NCBI GenBank assembly: GCA_029007035.1
Contig: JAQXHC010000048.1
Coordinates: forward strand, 1 to 49,257
Direction of reading: 5' to 3'
Source: Oscillospiraceae bacterium
GTDB lineage: Bacteria > Bacillota > Clostridia > Oscillospirales > Ruminococcaceae
Length of the DNA: 49,257 bases
Both the position numbers and the translations under genes were made by a program. The notes under the pieces are model-generated. The model saw only the letters and a program-made list of their open reading frames with translations. It had not been told where the DNA came from and made no database searches. Below, one piece after another: positions 7,791 through 15,243 of the stretch. The number at the start of each line of letters is the position of its first letter. Position 1 is the stretch's first letter.

Positions 7791-8540
7791 ATGAATCTTG
7801 ACAGAGTAATTGCAGTCAGAAATTCAAAAACCGTTTATCACGACGGAAACCGCTGCATCAAGGTTTTTGCCGAGGATTATTCAAAGGCGGATGTACTCAG
7901 CGAGGCTCTCAATCAGGCAAGGGTCGAGGAAACCGGTCTGAGTATTCCGAAAATTATCGAGGTTACAACGGTTGACGGCAAGTGGGCGATCGTTTCCGAG
8001 TTCATCAAGGGCAAGACTATGGCTCAGCTTATTTCCGAAAACCCCGGAAAAAAGGATGAATATCTGCAGCAGTTCGTGGATTTGCAGATCGGGATACAGT
8101 CAAAAACCAATCCCATGCTCACCAAGCTCAAGGACAAGATGAACCGCAAGATCTCGATGGCTGAGCTTGACGCAACAACGCGCTACGACCTGTATACGCG
8201 GCTTGAAAGTATGCCGAAGCACAACAAGCTCTGCCACGGTGATTTCAATCCCTCCAATATCATTATTTCCGATGAGGGAACGCCTTATATCATCGACTGG
8301 GCACACGCGACTCAGGGAAACGCTTCTGCCGATGCGGCGAGAACATATCTGCTTTTCTGGCTCGGGGGGGATATCGAGGGAGCGAAGAGATACCTTGAGT
8401 TGTTCTGCGTCAAGAGCAATACAGCAAAGCAATACGTTCAGAAATGGATGCCGATTGTAGCGGCTTCGCAGTCAGTCAAGGGAAATGCCAAGGAGCGCGA
8501 GTTCCTGCTTTCATGGGTTGACGTTGTAGATTATGAATAA
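7791..8540 (+). CDS. Aminoglycoside phosphotransferase-fold kinase
   Basis: 249 residues. APH/choline-kinase fold: an N-lobe with a possible lysine in RCIKVFAEDYSKADVL, hinge IVSEFIKGKTM, catalytic loop LCHGDFNPSNII (H149, D151, N156) and metal aspartate D169 in YIIDW. Only 12 bases after adhE and within the operon, so it is unlikely to be an antibiotic resistance gene. I recall a protein kinase gene accompanying the equivalent R. albus hydrogenase cluster; this protein could fill that role opposite the PP2C phosphatase encoded at 10731. Substrate unknown: protein, sugar or choline are all possible. Family call is solid, role is inference. Confidence 0.85.
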   Translation: MNLDRVIAVRNSKTVYHDGNRCIKVFAEDYSKADVLSEALNQARVEETGLSIPKIIEVTTVDGKWAIVSEFIKGKTMAQLISENPGKKDEYLQQFVDLQIGIQSKTNPMLTKLKDKMNRKISMAELDATTRYDLYTRLESMPKHNKLCHGDFNPSNIIISDEGTPYIIDWAHATQGNASADAARTYLLFWLGGDIEGAKRYLELFCVKSNTAKQYVQKWMPIVAASQSVKGNAKEREFLLSWVDVVDYE

Positions 8541-8556
8541 TTAGGAGGAACATAAA

Positions 8557-8799
8557 ATGAAAGTTACGGTTTGTATAGGAAGCTCCTGCCATCTCAAAGG
8601 TTCAAGACCGGTGGTTGAACAGCTTCAGTATCTGATTCAGAAAAACAGTCTCGGCGAAAAGGTTGAACTTGGCGGTACATTCTGCATGGGCAATTGTCAG
8701 CAGGGTGTCTGCGTAACAGTTGACGATAAATTCTTTTCAGTTTCACCCGAAACGGTCGACGATTTCTTTCTCAGGGAAATTTATGAAAAGGTGCAGTAA
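8557..8799 (+). CDS. Thioredoxin-like [2Fe-2S] ferredoxin, first of tandem pair
   Basis: 80 residues, the size of a single NuoE/HydC-type thioredoxin-fold ferredoxin domain. The four cluster ligands are visible as C6-x4-C11 (VCIGSSCHLKG) and C43-x3-C47 (FCMGNC). A TAGGAGGAA ribosome binding site lies upstream. Such domains carry electrons between NADH dehydrogenase or hydrogenase subunits. Here no NuoF-like flavoprotein follows, so it is probably an electron-transfer or signalling partner for the hydrogenase proteins downstream. Confidence 0.88.
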   Translation: MKVTVCIGSSCHLKGSRPVVEQLQYLIQKNSLGEKVELGGTFCMGNCQQGVCVTVDDKFFSVSPETVDDFFLREIYEKVQ

Positions 8800-8805
8800 A
8801 AAACA

Positions 8806-9060
8806 ATGATTATAGAGATTTGTGTCGGCAGTTCATGCCATCTTAAAGGTTCTCACGAAATAGTTGAGCTTTTCAAGGACGCCGTTCAGCAGTATGATCT
8901 TGATAACGAGGTTACTCTTGCCGGAAGCTTCTGTACGGGAAAATGCAACCGCGAGGGAGTCACCGTAACGGTGGACGATGCTGTGTATACAGGCATCACT
9001 AAGGAGAATTTTAAGGATTTTTTTGAAGATAAGGTTGTAAAAGCAATAAGGGAGGCATAA
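8806..9060 (+). CDS. Thioredoxin-like [2Fe-2S] ferredoxin, second of tandem pair
   Basis: 84 residues, about half identical to its neighbour with the same ligand spacing: C6-x4-C11 (ICVGSSCHLKGS) and C43-x3-C47 (FCTGKC). It begins six bases after the preceding stop with no good ribosome binding site (only AAGGTG about 12 bases upstream), so translation is probably coupled. Its stop TAA at 9058-9060 abuts the hydS start at 9062. The pair looks like a local gene duplication kept in the operon. Confidence 0.87.
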   Translation: MIIEICVGSSCHLKGSHEIVELFKDAVQQYDLDNEVTLAGSFCTGKCNREGVTVTVDDAVYTGITKENFKDFFEDKVVKAIREA

Positions 9061-9061
9061 T

Positions 9062-10738
9062 ATGGCGGAGTATCTGAAACTGAAAAAATCGAACTGTAAA
9101 AACTGCTATAAATGTATCCGTCACTGCCCTGTAAAGTCAATACGATTTTCGGGAAATCAGGCGCATATTATCGGAGACGAGTGTATTCTCTGCGGACAGT
9201 GCTTCGTTGTCTGTCCCCAGAATGCGAAAGAAATCGTGGATGATACCGAAAAGGTCAGAGTTCTGCTTCAGAGTGACGGACCGGTTATCGTAAGTCTTGC
9301 GCCGTCCTTTGCAGCAAATTATGAAGGTGCAGGAATAGACTCAATGCGCGAGGCTTTGAAAAAGCTGGGATTCTTTGATGCCGAGGAGACGGCGATCGGA
9401 GCAACGATCGTTAAAACAGAATACGAGCGTATGCTGAGCGGCGAACACAGGGATATTGTAATTTCATCATGCTGTCATTCGCTGAATCTTCTTATTCAGA
9501 AATATTTCCCTGCCGCGCTTCCTTATCTTGCAGATGTTGTTTCGCCAATGCAGGCTCATTGCCTTGACATCAAGAAGCGCTATCCCACGGCGAAAACGGT
9601 GTTTATCGGTCCGTGCGTTTCAAAAAAGGACGAAGCGGAGACATATCCCGGAATCGTTGATGCAGTTCTTACCTTTGAAGAGCTTACGGCATGGCTAAAA
9701 GCCGAAAACATCGAAATCAGGCGCGAAATGGATTCCGAAGAAAACAGCCGCGCGCGTTTCTTCCCCACTGTCGGAGGAATTCTTAAAACAATGGCTCAGA
9801 ATGCTCCGGGATATTCCTACATAGCTCTTGACGGAGTGGAAAACTGTATTGCGGCGCTGAAAGAGATCGAGCAGGGAAATATCCACAACTGCTTTATTGA
9901 GATGTCTGCCTGTATCGGAAGCTGTTCCGGAGGTCCGGTTATGGAGAAATATCACCGTTCACCGATCAGGGACTATATGTCTATTGCAAATTATGCCGGA
10001 AGCCGCGACTTTGAGGTTGATCAGCCTGATGCCGTTTCGATTAAAAAGAGTTTTTCGGTTCTCAACAGCAGCATGAATCAGCCTTCGGAGTCCGAGATTG
10101 CTGCGATCATGCGTCAGATGGGCAAAATAAAGCCCTCTGATGAGCTTAACTGCGGCTCGTGCGGATATAATACCTGCCGCGAAAAGGCTGTGGCGATATA
10201 TCAGGGCAAGGCTGAGATTTCAATGTGTCTGCCGTTCCTGAAAGAAAAAGCAGAGAGCTTTTCCGACAGCATCGTAAGCAATACTCCCAACGGACTGATC
10301 GTCCTCAACGAGCGTCTTGAGGTTCAACAGATCAATAACGCGGCAAGAAAGATAATGAATATCCGCTCCGCCTCTGATGTTCTCGGCGAGCAGGTAATAA
10401 GAATTCTCGATCCAAAGCCGTTTTTAGATGTTCTCAACGGCGGAGGCGACATACGCGGCAACCGTGTTTATCTTGCGGAATACAAAAAATACGTTGAACA
10501 GACTGTTATTCACGATAATGAATACCACCTGCTTATCTGCATCATGAGCGATGTTACCGATGAGCAGAACGAGCGCGAAAAGAAAGAGAATATCCGTAAT
10601 CAGACCGTAGAAATCGCCGACAAGGTCGTCGAAAAGCAGATGAGAATTGTTCAGGAAATTGCGTCGCTTCTCGGTGAAACTGCCGCTGAGACAAAAATTG
10701 CTCTTTCAAAGCTAAAGGAGAGTATTTCCGATGAATAA
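9062..10738 (+). CDS. hydS: Putative sensory [FeFe]-hydrogenase with PAS domain (HydS/group C type)
   Basis: 558 residues. Domains: 2x[4Fe-4S] ferredoxin (C12, C15, C18, C22; C41, C44, C47, C51); H-cluster domain (about 70-310) with L1 ISSCCHS (C137-C138), L2 FIGPCVSKKDE (C185) and L3 MSACIGSCSGG (C284, C288); a further Fe-S cysteine motif C364-x2-C367-x4-C372-x16-C389; a PAS domain (about 400-505, NGLIVLNERLEVQQINNAARKIM); and a C-terminal helix. L2 has GPC where catalytic group A enzymes have MPC, and L1 lacks the usual proline. This is the architecture of group C hydrogenases, proposed H2 sensors. It sits upstream of, and overlaps by eight bases, a PP2C phosphatase gene, which suits a signalling role. 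Confidence 0.88.
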   Translation: MAEYLKLKKSNCKNCYKCIRHCPVKSIRFSGNQAHIIGDECILCGQCFVVCPQNAKEIVDDTEKVRVLLQSDGPVIVSLAPSFAANYEGAGIDSMREALKKLGFFDAEETAIGATIVKTEYERMLSGEHRDIVISSCCHSLNLLIQKYFPAALPYLADVVSPMQAHCLDIKKRYPTAKTVFIGPCVSKKDEAETYPGIVDAVLTFEELTAWLKAENIEIRREMDSEENSRARFFPTVGGILKTMAQNAPGYSYIALDGVENCIAALKEIEQGNIHNCFIEMSACIGSCSGGPVMEKYHRSPIRDYMSIANYAGSRDFEVDQPDAVSIKKSFSVLNSSMNQPSESEIAAIMRQMGKIKPSDELNCGSCGYNTCREKAVAIYQGKAEISMCLPFLKEKAESFSDSIVSNTPNGLIVLNERLEVQQINNAARKIMNIRSASDVLGEQVIRILDPKPFLDVLNGGGDIRGNRVYLAEYKKYVEQTVIHDNEYHLLICIMSDVTDEQNEREKKENIRNQTVEIADKVVEKQMRIVQEIASLLGETAAETKIALSKLKESISDE

Positions 10739-11903
10739 TCTTTGTGCCGACATCGGCTATAAAAGTATATATCACTACGGCGAAGAGCTTTGCGGCGATC
10801 ATGTTGATATTGTGGAGGAGGACGAGAATTCCACAGTTATCGTTCTTGCCGACGGACTCGGAAGCGGAGTTAAGGCAAGTATTCTTTCCACTCTCACATC
10901 CAGAATCATATCCACGATGATGGCGGAGGGACTTTCCCTTGAGGACTGTGTTGAGACTATTGCCGCTACTTTGCCGATATGCTCGGTGCGCGGCGTTGCC
11001 TATTCGACTTTTACGATAATTCATCTTATCAACAACGAGACTGCCGAGCTTATTCAGTTTGATAATCCCCCGGTGATTCTGCTCCGCGACGGTGCGAATT
11101 ACGACTATCCGAAAACGGAAATGCACATCGTCGGAAAGAAAATCTACCGTTCCTCGATCAGACTCCGTGAAAATGACGTTTTTGTTGCCATGAGCGACGG
11201 CTGTCCTCATGCGGGAATCGGCACAGCTTATAATTTCGGCTGGGAACAAAATGATATTATCGCCTTTATGGAGCCGCTTTCGATGGTGGGATATACGGCG
11301 AAAACTCTTTCCACAATACTGATCGACGAATGCAACAAGCTTTACGGAAACCGTCCGGGCGACGATGCAACAGCCTGCGTTGTCCGCATCAGAAGAAGAG
11401 AGCCGATGAATTTACTGTTCGGACCTCCGTCAAACAGGGATGACTGCAACCGCATGATGTCACTGTTTTTTTCCAAGGAGGGCAAGCACATCATATGCGG
11501 GGGAACAACATCGTCAATCGCTGCTAAATTTTTGCGTAAGCCGTTGAAAGCCGCCCTGAATTATGAGAAATCCGACGTTCCTCCGATCGCTGAAATCGAG
11601 GGAGTCGACCTTGTGACCGAGGGTGTGATCACTGTAAATAAGGTTCTCGAGTATGCAAGAGATTACCTTGCAGAAAATAAAAAATATGAGCAGTGGAGCT
11701 TCAAGCGCGACGGAGCTTCTCTTATCTGCCGCTTGCTGTTTGAGGAAGCGACGGATATAAACTTCTATGTTGGAAGAGCAATAAATCCGGCTCATCAGAA
11801 TCCTGACCTGCCTATAAATTTCAGTATAAAAATGAATCTTGTTGAAGAACTTTCCAAATGTCTGCGGCAGATGGGAAAAAGGATCAAGGTCAGCTATTTT
11901 TAA
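10731..11903 (+). CDS. SpoIIE/PP2C-type serine phosphatase
   Basis: 390 residues; the ATG overlaps the hydS stop by eight bases. Residues 1-225 are a SpoIIE-type PP2C domain: metal aspartates in GDHVD, VLADGLGSG (D41), AMSDGCPHAG and PGDDATACVV. Residues 226-390 are an extension I do not recognise, starting LLFGPPSNRDDC and including GVDLVTEGVITVNKVLEYA, conserved-looking and probably a regulatory or partner-binding domain. PP2C phosphatases of this type dephosphorylate serine or threonine on partner proteins. Coupling to hydS suggests that H2 sensing alters its activity; the APH-fold kinase at 7791 could be its opponent. Confidence 0.87.
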   Translation: MNNLCADIGYKSIYHYGEELCGDHVDIVEEDENSTVIVLADGLGSGVKASILSTLTSRIISTMMAEGLSLEDCVETIAATLPICSVRGVAYSTFTIIHLINNETAELIQFDNPPVILLRDGANYDYPKTEMHIVGKKIYRSSIRLRENDVFVAMSDGCPHAGIGTAYNFGWEQNDIIAFMEPLSMVGYTAKTLSTILIDECNKLYGNRPGDDATACVVRIRRREPMNLLFGPPSNRDDCNRMMSLFFSKEGKHIICGGTTSSIAAKFLRKPLKAALNYEKSDVPPIAEIEGVDLVTEGVITVNKVLEYARDYLAENKKYEQWSFKRDGASLICRLLFEEATDINFYVGRAINPAHQNPDLPINFSIKMNLVEELSKCLRQMGKRIKVSYF

Positions 11904-11916
11904 GAGGAGATAAACT

Positions 11917-13341
11917 ATGCGTAAATTTGATACAAAAATCCAGCATCTGAAATATAAAGTCCTTCGCGAGGTCGCAAGGCAGGCGTGGTCGGATACCCTA
12001 TACGACAATCTGCTTGACATTCCAAAAATAATTGTTCCGGGCAAAGAACCGACCATGCGCTGCTGCGTCTATAAAGAGAGGGCAATTATTACCGAGCGCG
12101 TCAAGCTTGCAATGGGCGGAGACAAGGAAAATCCGAACGTGATCGAGGTTATTGAAGTTGCCTGCGACGAGTGCCCCGTAGGCGGCTTCGAGGTTACAAA
12201 TGCCTGTCGTGGCTGTCTTGCCCACCGCTGTGAGGACGTATGCCGTTTCGGGGCAATCTCGTTTGACGAAAACCACGTTGCACACATCGATAAAAGCAAG
12301 TGTAAAGAATGCGGAGCCTGTGCGAAGGTCTGCCCGTATACCGCTATTGTCAGCCGCAAGCGTCCCTGTCAGAATGCCTGCAAAATCAAGGCGATTTCAA
12401 TGGACGAAAAAAAGGCGGCTAAAATTGATAACAGCAAGTGTATCTCATGCGGAGCCTGCGTGTATCAGTGTCCTTTCGGAGCCATCATGGATAAGTCGTA
12501 TATCCTCAATGTGATCGACCTTCTGAAAAAGAGCAATCAGAGCGGCGGTTACAAGATGTATGCCGTTGTAGCTCCGTCTATTTCAAGTCAGTTCAACTAT
12601 GCAAAGCTTGGACAGGTAATTTCCGGAATCAAGGAGCTTGGTTTCCACACTGTTGTCGAAGCAGCTCTTGGTGCGGATATGGTTGCGCTTGCAGAGGCAA
12701 AGGAGCTTTCCGAAAAGGAGTTCCTTACAAGCTCATGCTGTCCCGCCTTTGTGGAGTATATCCACAAATCGTTCCCCGATATGGTAAAACATATTTCTCA
12801 TAATCTGTCACCCATGGCGACGATTGCCAAGTATATCAAGGAGACCGACGATAAGGCAAAGGTAATTTTTATCGGTCCGTGTACGGCGAAGAAAGCCGAG
12901 GTTCAGAAAGATACCGTAAAACCTTATATTGATGCGGCAATGACATTTGAAGAACTTCAGGCTCTGTTCGACAGCAGAAATATTGATATTACAACGCTTC
13001 AGGAAGATGTGCTCGACAATGCTTCGTATTACGGAAGAATTTTTGCACGCAGCGGAGGTCTTTCGGATGCTGTTGCACAGGGACTTAAAGAACAGGGACT
13101 CTCTGATTTTGAACTTAAAGTCAGCGCCTGCGACGGCATTGAGGCATGCCGCACAGCTCTGCTGAAAAAGAGCAAGAATCTTCTTGACGCAAATTTCATC
13201 GAGGGCATGGCTTGTACCGGAGGCTGTATCGGCGGAGCAGGCTGTCTGACTCACGGTCAGAAGGATAAAACCGAGGTCGATAAGTATGGCAGCGAAGCTC
13301 TGGAAAAGACCATTTCCGATGCGGTTTCAGTTCTGAAATAA
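11917..13341 (+). CDS. hydA2: [FeFe]-hydrogenase, group B-like (HydA2 type)
   Basis: 474 residues. The N-terminus (about 45-190) carries many Fe-S cysteines: CDECPVGG, CRGCLAHRCEDVC, two ferredoxin motifs CKECGACAKVC (C129-C139) and CISCGACVYQC (C175-C185), and an extra CQNAC. The H-cluster domain has L1 TSSCCPAF (C274-C275), L2 IGPCTAKKAE (C322) and L3 EGMACTGGCIGGAGC (C433, C437). GPC in L2 and the loop sequences suit group B, non-bifurcating ferredoxin-dependent enzymes. It should evolve H2 from reduced ferredoxin in the cytosol, with the H-cluster delivered by HydF (encoded at 34572). Last gene of the operon, followed by a strong terminator. Confidence 0.9.
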   Translation: MRKFDTKIQHLKYKVLREVARQAWSDTLYDNLLDIPKIIVPGKEPTMRCCVYKERAIITERVKLAMGGDKENPNVIEVIEVACDECPVGGFEVTNACRGCLAHRCEDVCRFGAISFDENHVAHIDKSKCKECGACAKVCPYTAIVSRKRPCQNACKIKAISMDEKKAAKIDNSKCISCGACVYQCPFGAIMDKSYILNVIDLLKKSNQSGGYKMYAVVAPSISSQFNYAKLGQVISGIKELGFHTVVEAALGADMVALAEAKELSEKEFLTSSCCPAFVEYIHKSFPDMVKHISHNLSPMATIAKYIKETDDKAKVIFIGPCTAKKAEVQKDTVKPYIDAAMTFEELQALFDSRNIDITTLQEDVLDNASYYGRIFARSGGLSDAVAQGLKEQGLSDFELKVSACDGIEACRTALLKKSKNLLDANFIEGMACTGGCIGGAGCLTHGQKDKTEVDKYGSEALEKTISDAVSVLK

Positions 13342-13368
13342 TTAAGGAAGCGTTGATTAAAGCTGCAA

Positions 13369-13398
13369 AAAAGGGACGTATTCTGATGCGTCCCTTTT
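13369..13398 (+). terminator. Rho-independent terminator of the rex-hydA2 operon
   Basis: Stem AAAAGGGACG / CGTCCCTTTT (13369-13398) with loop TATTCTGATG and a terminal T-run, 28 bases after the hydA2 stop. The A/T symmetry may also serve minus-strand transcription from coaX. Confidence 0.85.
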
Positions 13399-13494
13399 AT
13401 CATATTTACAGAAAATGTAAGCCTGATATTGCCGGAAACAGGCAGATGAACGGATGAGCACTTCAGACGTTTCCGTGACCTTTATAATTCCGGA

Positions 13495-14259
13495 TTATTG
13501 ATTTTTTCCGTAAATTATCATCAGCCCTTTCATCAGGAGCTGACGATCTATCGTTATATCACGGCGGCAGAACGGTACTACCGTTTCGGAAAGACCTCCC
13601 GTGGAAACGGCTGTACATGGCTCGCCGAGCGTCACTTCGATACGGTCGATTATTCCGTCGATAGACGATGCGTTTCCGTAAATTATTCCGCTTTTCATAC
13701 ATTCAATGGTGTTTGTGCCGATGATTTTTCTCGGCGGCTCTGCGCTTATCAGCGGAAGCTGTGAGGTTTCAAGGGAGAGAGATTCAAGGGAAATTCTTAT
13801 TCCGGGGATTATCAGTCCGCCAAGAAAATTTCTGTTTCTGTCGATAACGGAAATCGTCGTAGCGGTACCCATATCAATTATGATTATCGGAGGTTCGTAG
13901 CAGCTTATTGCCGCTACTGCGTCGGTTACACGGTCGCTTCCGACCTGGGCAGGATTATCGGTGATGATTTTCAGTCCCGTTTTAACTCCCGGTCCGACGA
14001 CCATTACAGGCTTTTCGATCAGACGGGTCATTGCCTGTTTTACCGTTTCGGTAAGTGACGGCACAACCGATGAAATTATTCCTCCCTCAAATTTACAGCC
14101 GCTCATTCCGTGGAGTTCGAGAACGGCTTTCAGCAAAACAATATATTCCATTGAAGTTGCACTTCGGTTTGTTGACATCCTTTCGGTGAAAATGATTGTC
14201 TGATCTTCGAAGCAGCCAAGTACTATGTTAGAGTTTCCGATATCTACAGCCAGTACCAT
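13495..14259 (-). CDS. coaX: Type III pantothenate kinase
   Basis: 254 residues, normal length. Motifs: phosphate-binding VDIGNSNIVLG at the N-terminus, GSDRVTDAVAA with the conserved GxDR pair, and DMGTATTISVID with FLGGLIIPG. CoaX phosphorylates pantothenate to 4'-phosphopantothenate, the first step of coenzyme A synthesis, without the usual feedback inhibition of CoaA. GGAGG lies ahead of the ATG. It is downstream of the PanT-like gene on the same strand and close to coaBC, so uptake, phosphorylation and the next two CoA steps are grouped. Confidence 0.94.
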   Translation of the reverse strand: MVLAVDIGNSNIVLGCFEDQTIIFTERMSTNRSATSMEYIVLLKAVLELHGMSGCKFEGGIISSVVPSLTETVKQAMTRLIEKPVMVVGPGVKTGLKIITDNPAQVGSDRVTDAVAAISCYEPPIIIIDMGTATTISVIDRNRNFLGGLIIPGIRISLESLSLETSQLPLISAEPPRKIIGTNTIECMKSGIIYGNASSIDGIIDRIEVTLGEPCTAVSTGGLSETVVPFCRRDITIDRQLLMKGLMIIYGKNQ

Positions 14260-14282
14260 ATTTCGACCTCCGAAATAATATT

Positions 14283-14310
14283 TTTCAGGGGGAACGTATT
14301 CCCCCTGAAA
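14283..14310 (-). other. Strong stem-loop between panT and coaX
   Basis: TTTCAGGGGGAA / TTCCCCCTGAAA with a four-base loop. On the minus strand it is followed by AAAAATATT rather than a U-run, so it is a poor terminator; it may be an attenuator or mRNA-stability element separating panT from coaX. Confidence 0.5.
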
Positions 14311-14374
14311 GAAAGCTTTGTATTGTATTTTAATAATAAGTATTTTATTTATGATTTTGTATGTTTAGTTGCCC

Positions 14375-15004
14375 TTATTTATTGCCTGACGGCATATCGA
14401 TAAGTTTTGCTTTGAACAGCGCGCTTCCGACTGCTCCGGAGACTACTGAGGACGCTGCCATTTCGCAGAGAGCATTTACTCCTACGAACATACATATGAA
14501 AAGAAACACATTATGAGTGCCCTTTTCGTCCATAAGTCCCTGAACATAGTCTGTTTTTCCGAAAAGTGCGATAAGAGCTGTCATAAAGAAAGCAGTATTG
14601 AGAATTGCGGAAAGCAGTCCTGTTACAAAGCAGGAAATATAGGGACTTGTCCTTTTTGATATGAATCTGAATATGAATCCGAGCAGAAATCCGTCGAGAA
14701 CTCTCGGGACAAATCTCTGAACGAATGCAAGGAACGGACTGATTTCAAAAAGGATCGCGCCCATTCCGCTTGGAATTCCGATGCCGATGCACTGAAGAAA
14801 GCTGAGAGTACCGAATACGGCTCCCATGACGGCTCCGCCTATGGGTCCGCAGGCAATAGCAGCCAGCGCTACGGGAATAATGTTCAGCGTTATTACCAGC
14901 GGTCCGATTGGAACAGAGCCTATCGGCGTGAACGAGAACACTGCTGTAAGGGCAGCAAGAAAGCCCATCAGCACCATTGATCTTGTGTTGACCTTTGTTT
15001 TCAT
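14375..15004 (-). CDS. panT: ECF transporter S component, pantothenate-type (PanT-like)
   Basis: 209 residues from ATG 15004, chosen because AAGGAGG lies directly ahead; the longer in-frame start at 15067 would include non-coding leader. Five to six hydrophobic segments (for example LMGFLAALTAVFSF, LNIIPVALAAIACGPIGGAVMGAVFG, NTAFFMTALIALFG) and the S-component N-terminal pattern TRSMVLMGFLAALTAVFSFTPIG. Such proteins bind a vitamin in the membrane and dock to a shared EcfAAT module encoded elsewhere. Pantothenate is inferred from the position next to coaX and coaBC; a folate or other vitamin carrier cannot be excluded from sequence alone. Confidence 0.75.
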   Translation of the reverse strand: MKTKVNTRSMVLMGFLAALTAVFSFTPIGSVPIGPLVITLNIIPVALAAIACGPIGGAVMGAVFGTLSFLQCIGIGIPSGMGAILFEISPFLAFVQRFVPRVLDGFLLGFIFRFISKRTSPYISCFVTGLLSAILNTAFFMTALIALFGKTDYVQGLMDEKGTHNVFLFICMFVGVNALCEMAASSVVSGAVGSALFKAKLIDMPSGNK

Positions 15005-15055
15005 ATTAAATTCCTCCTTGTTATTATTCCCCTTTAGGGGATACAATACAAATTC

Positions 15056-15084
15056 ATAATAACACATAAAAATGCAATTGTAAA
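15056..15084 (-). promoter_or_regulatory. Promoter of panT-coaX
   Basis: Minus-strand TTTACA (15079-15084), 17-base spacer, TATTAT (15056-15061). The leader contains a short TCCCCTAAAGGGGA hairpin (15028-15041) just before the ribosome binding site, possibly modulating translation. Confidence 0.6.
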
Positions 15085-15183
15085 GACTTTTCGTGAAATT
15101 TTTTCAGTGCAAAGCACACAGCGAACGGATGCTGCGTTAATACTCCGGCTCTGAATGACATCATGGGTATGAGGTGTTTTTAT

Positions 15184-15213
15184 TTGACACGTCACTGTAA
15201 GTTATGATATAAT
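15184..15213 (+). promoter_or_regulatory. Promoter of coaBC
   Basis: TTGACA (15184-15189), 18-base spacer, TATAAT (15208-15213): both hexamers are consensus. Transcription would start about 25 bases before the coaBC ATG. Confidence 0.75.
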
Positions 15214-15243
15214 GAGGTAGAAAAAACAAAAGGGGAGTGTCCT

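Noticed and set aside
7791..8540. Antibiotic resistance aminoglycoside phosphotransferase
   Set aside because: Fold is right, but the gene is a tightly coupled member of the rex-hydrogenase operon; resistance is not supported.
15005..15084. Vitamin riboswitch ahead of panT
   Set aside because: The leader is only about 45 bases with a single short hairpin, too small for a known aptamer.
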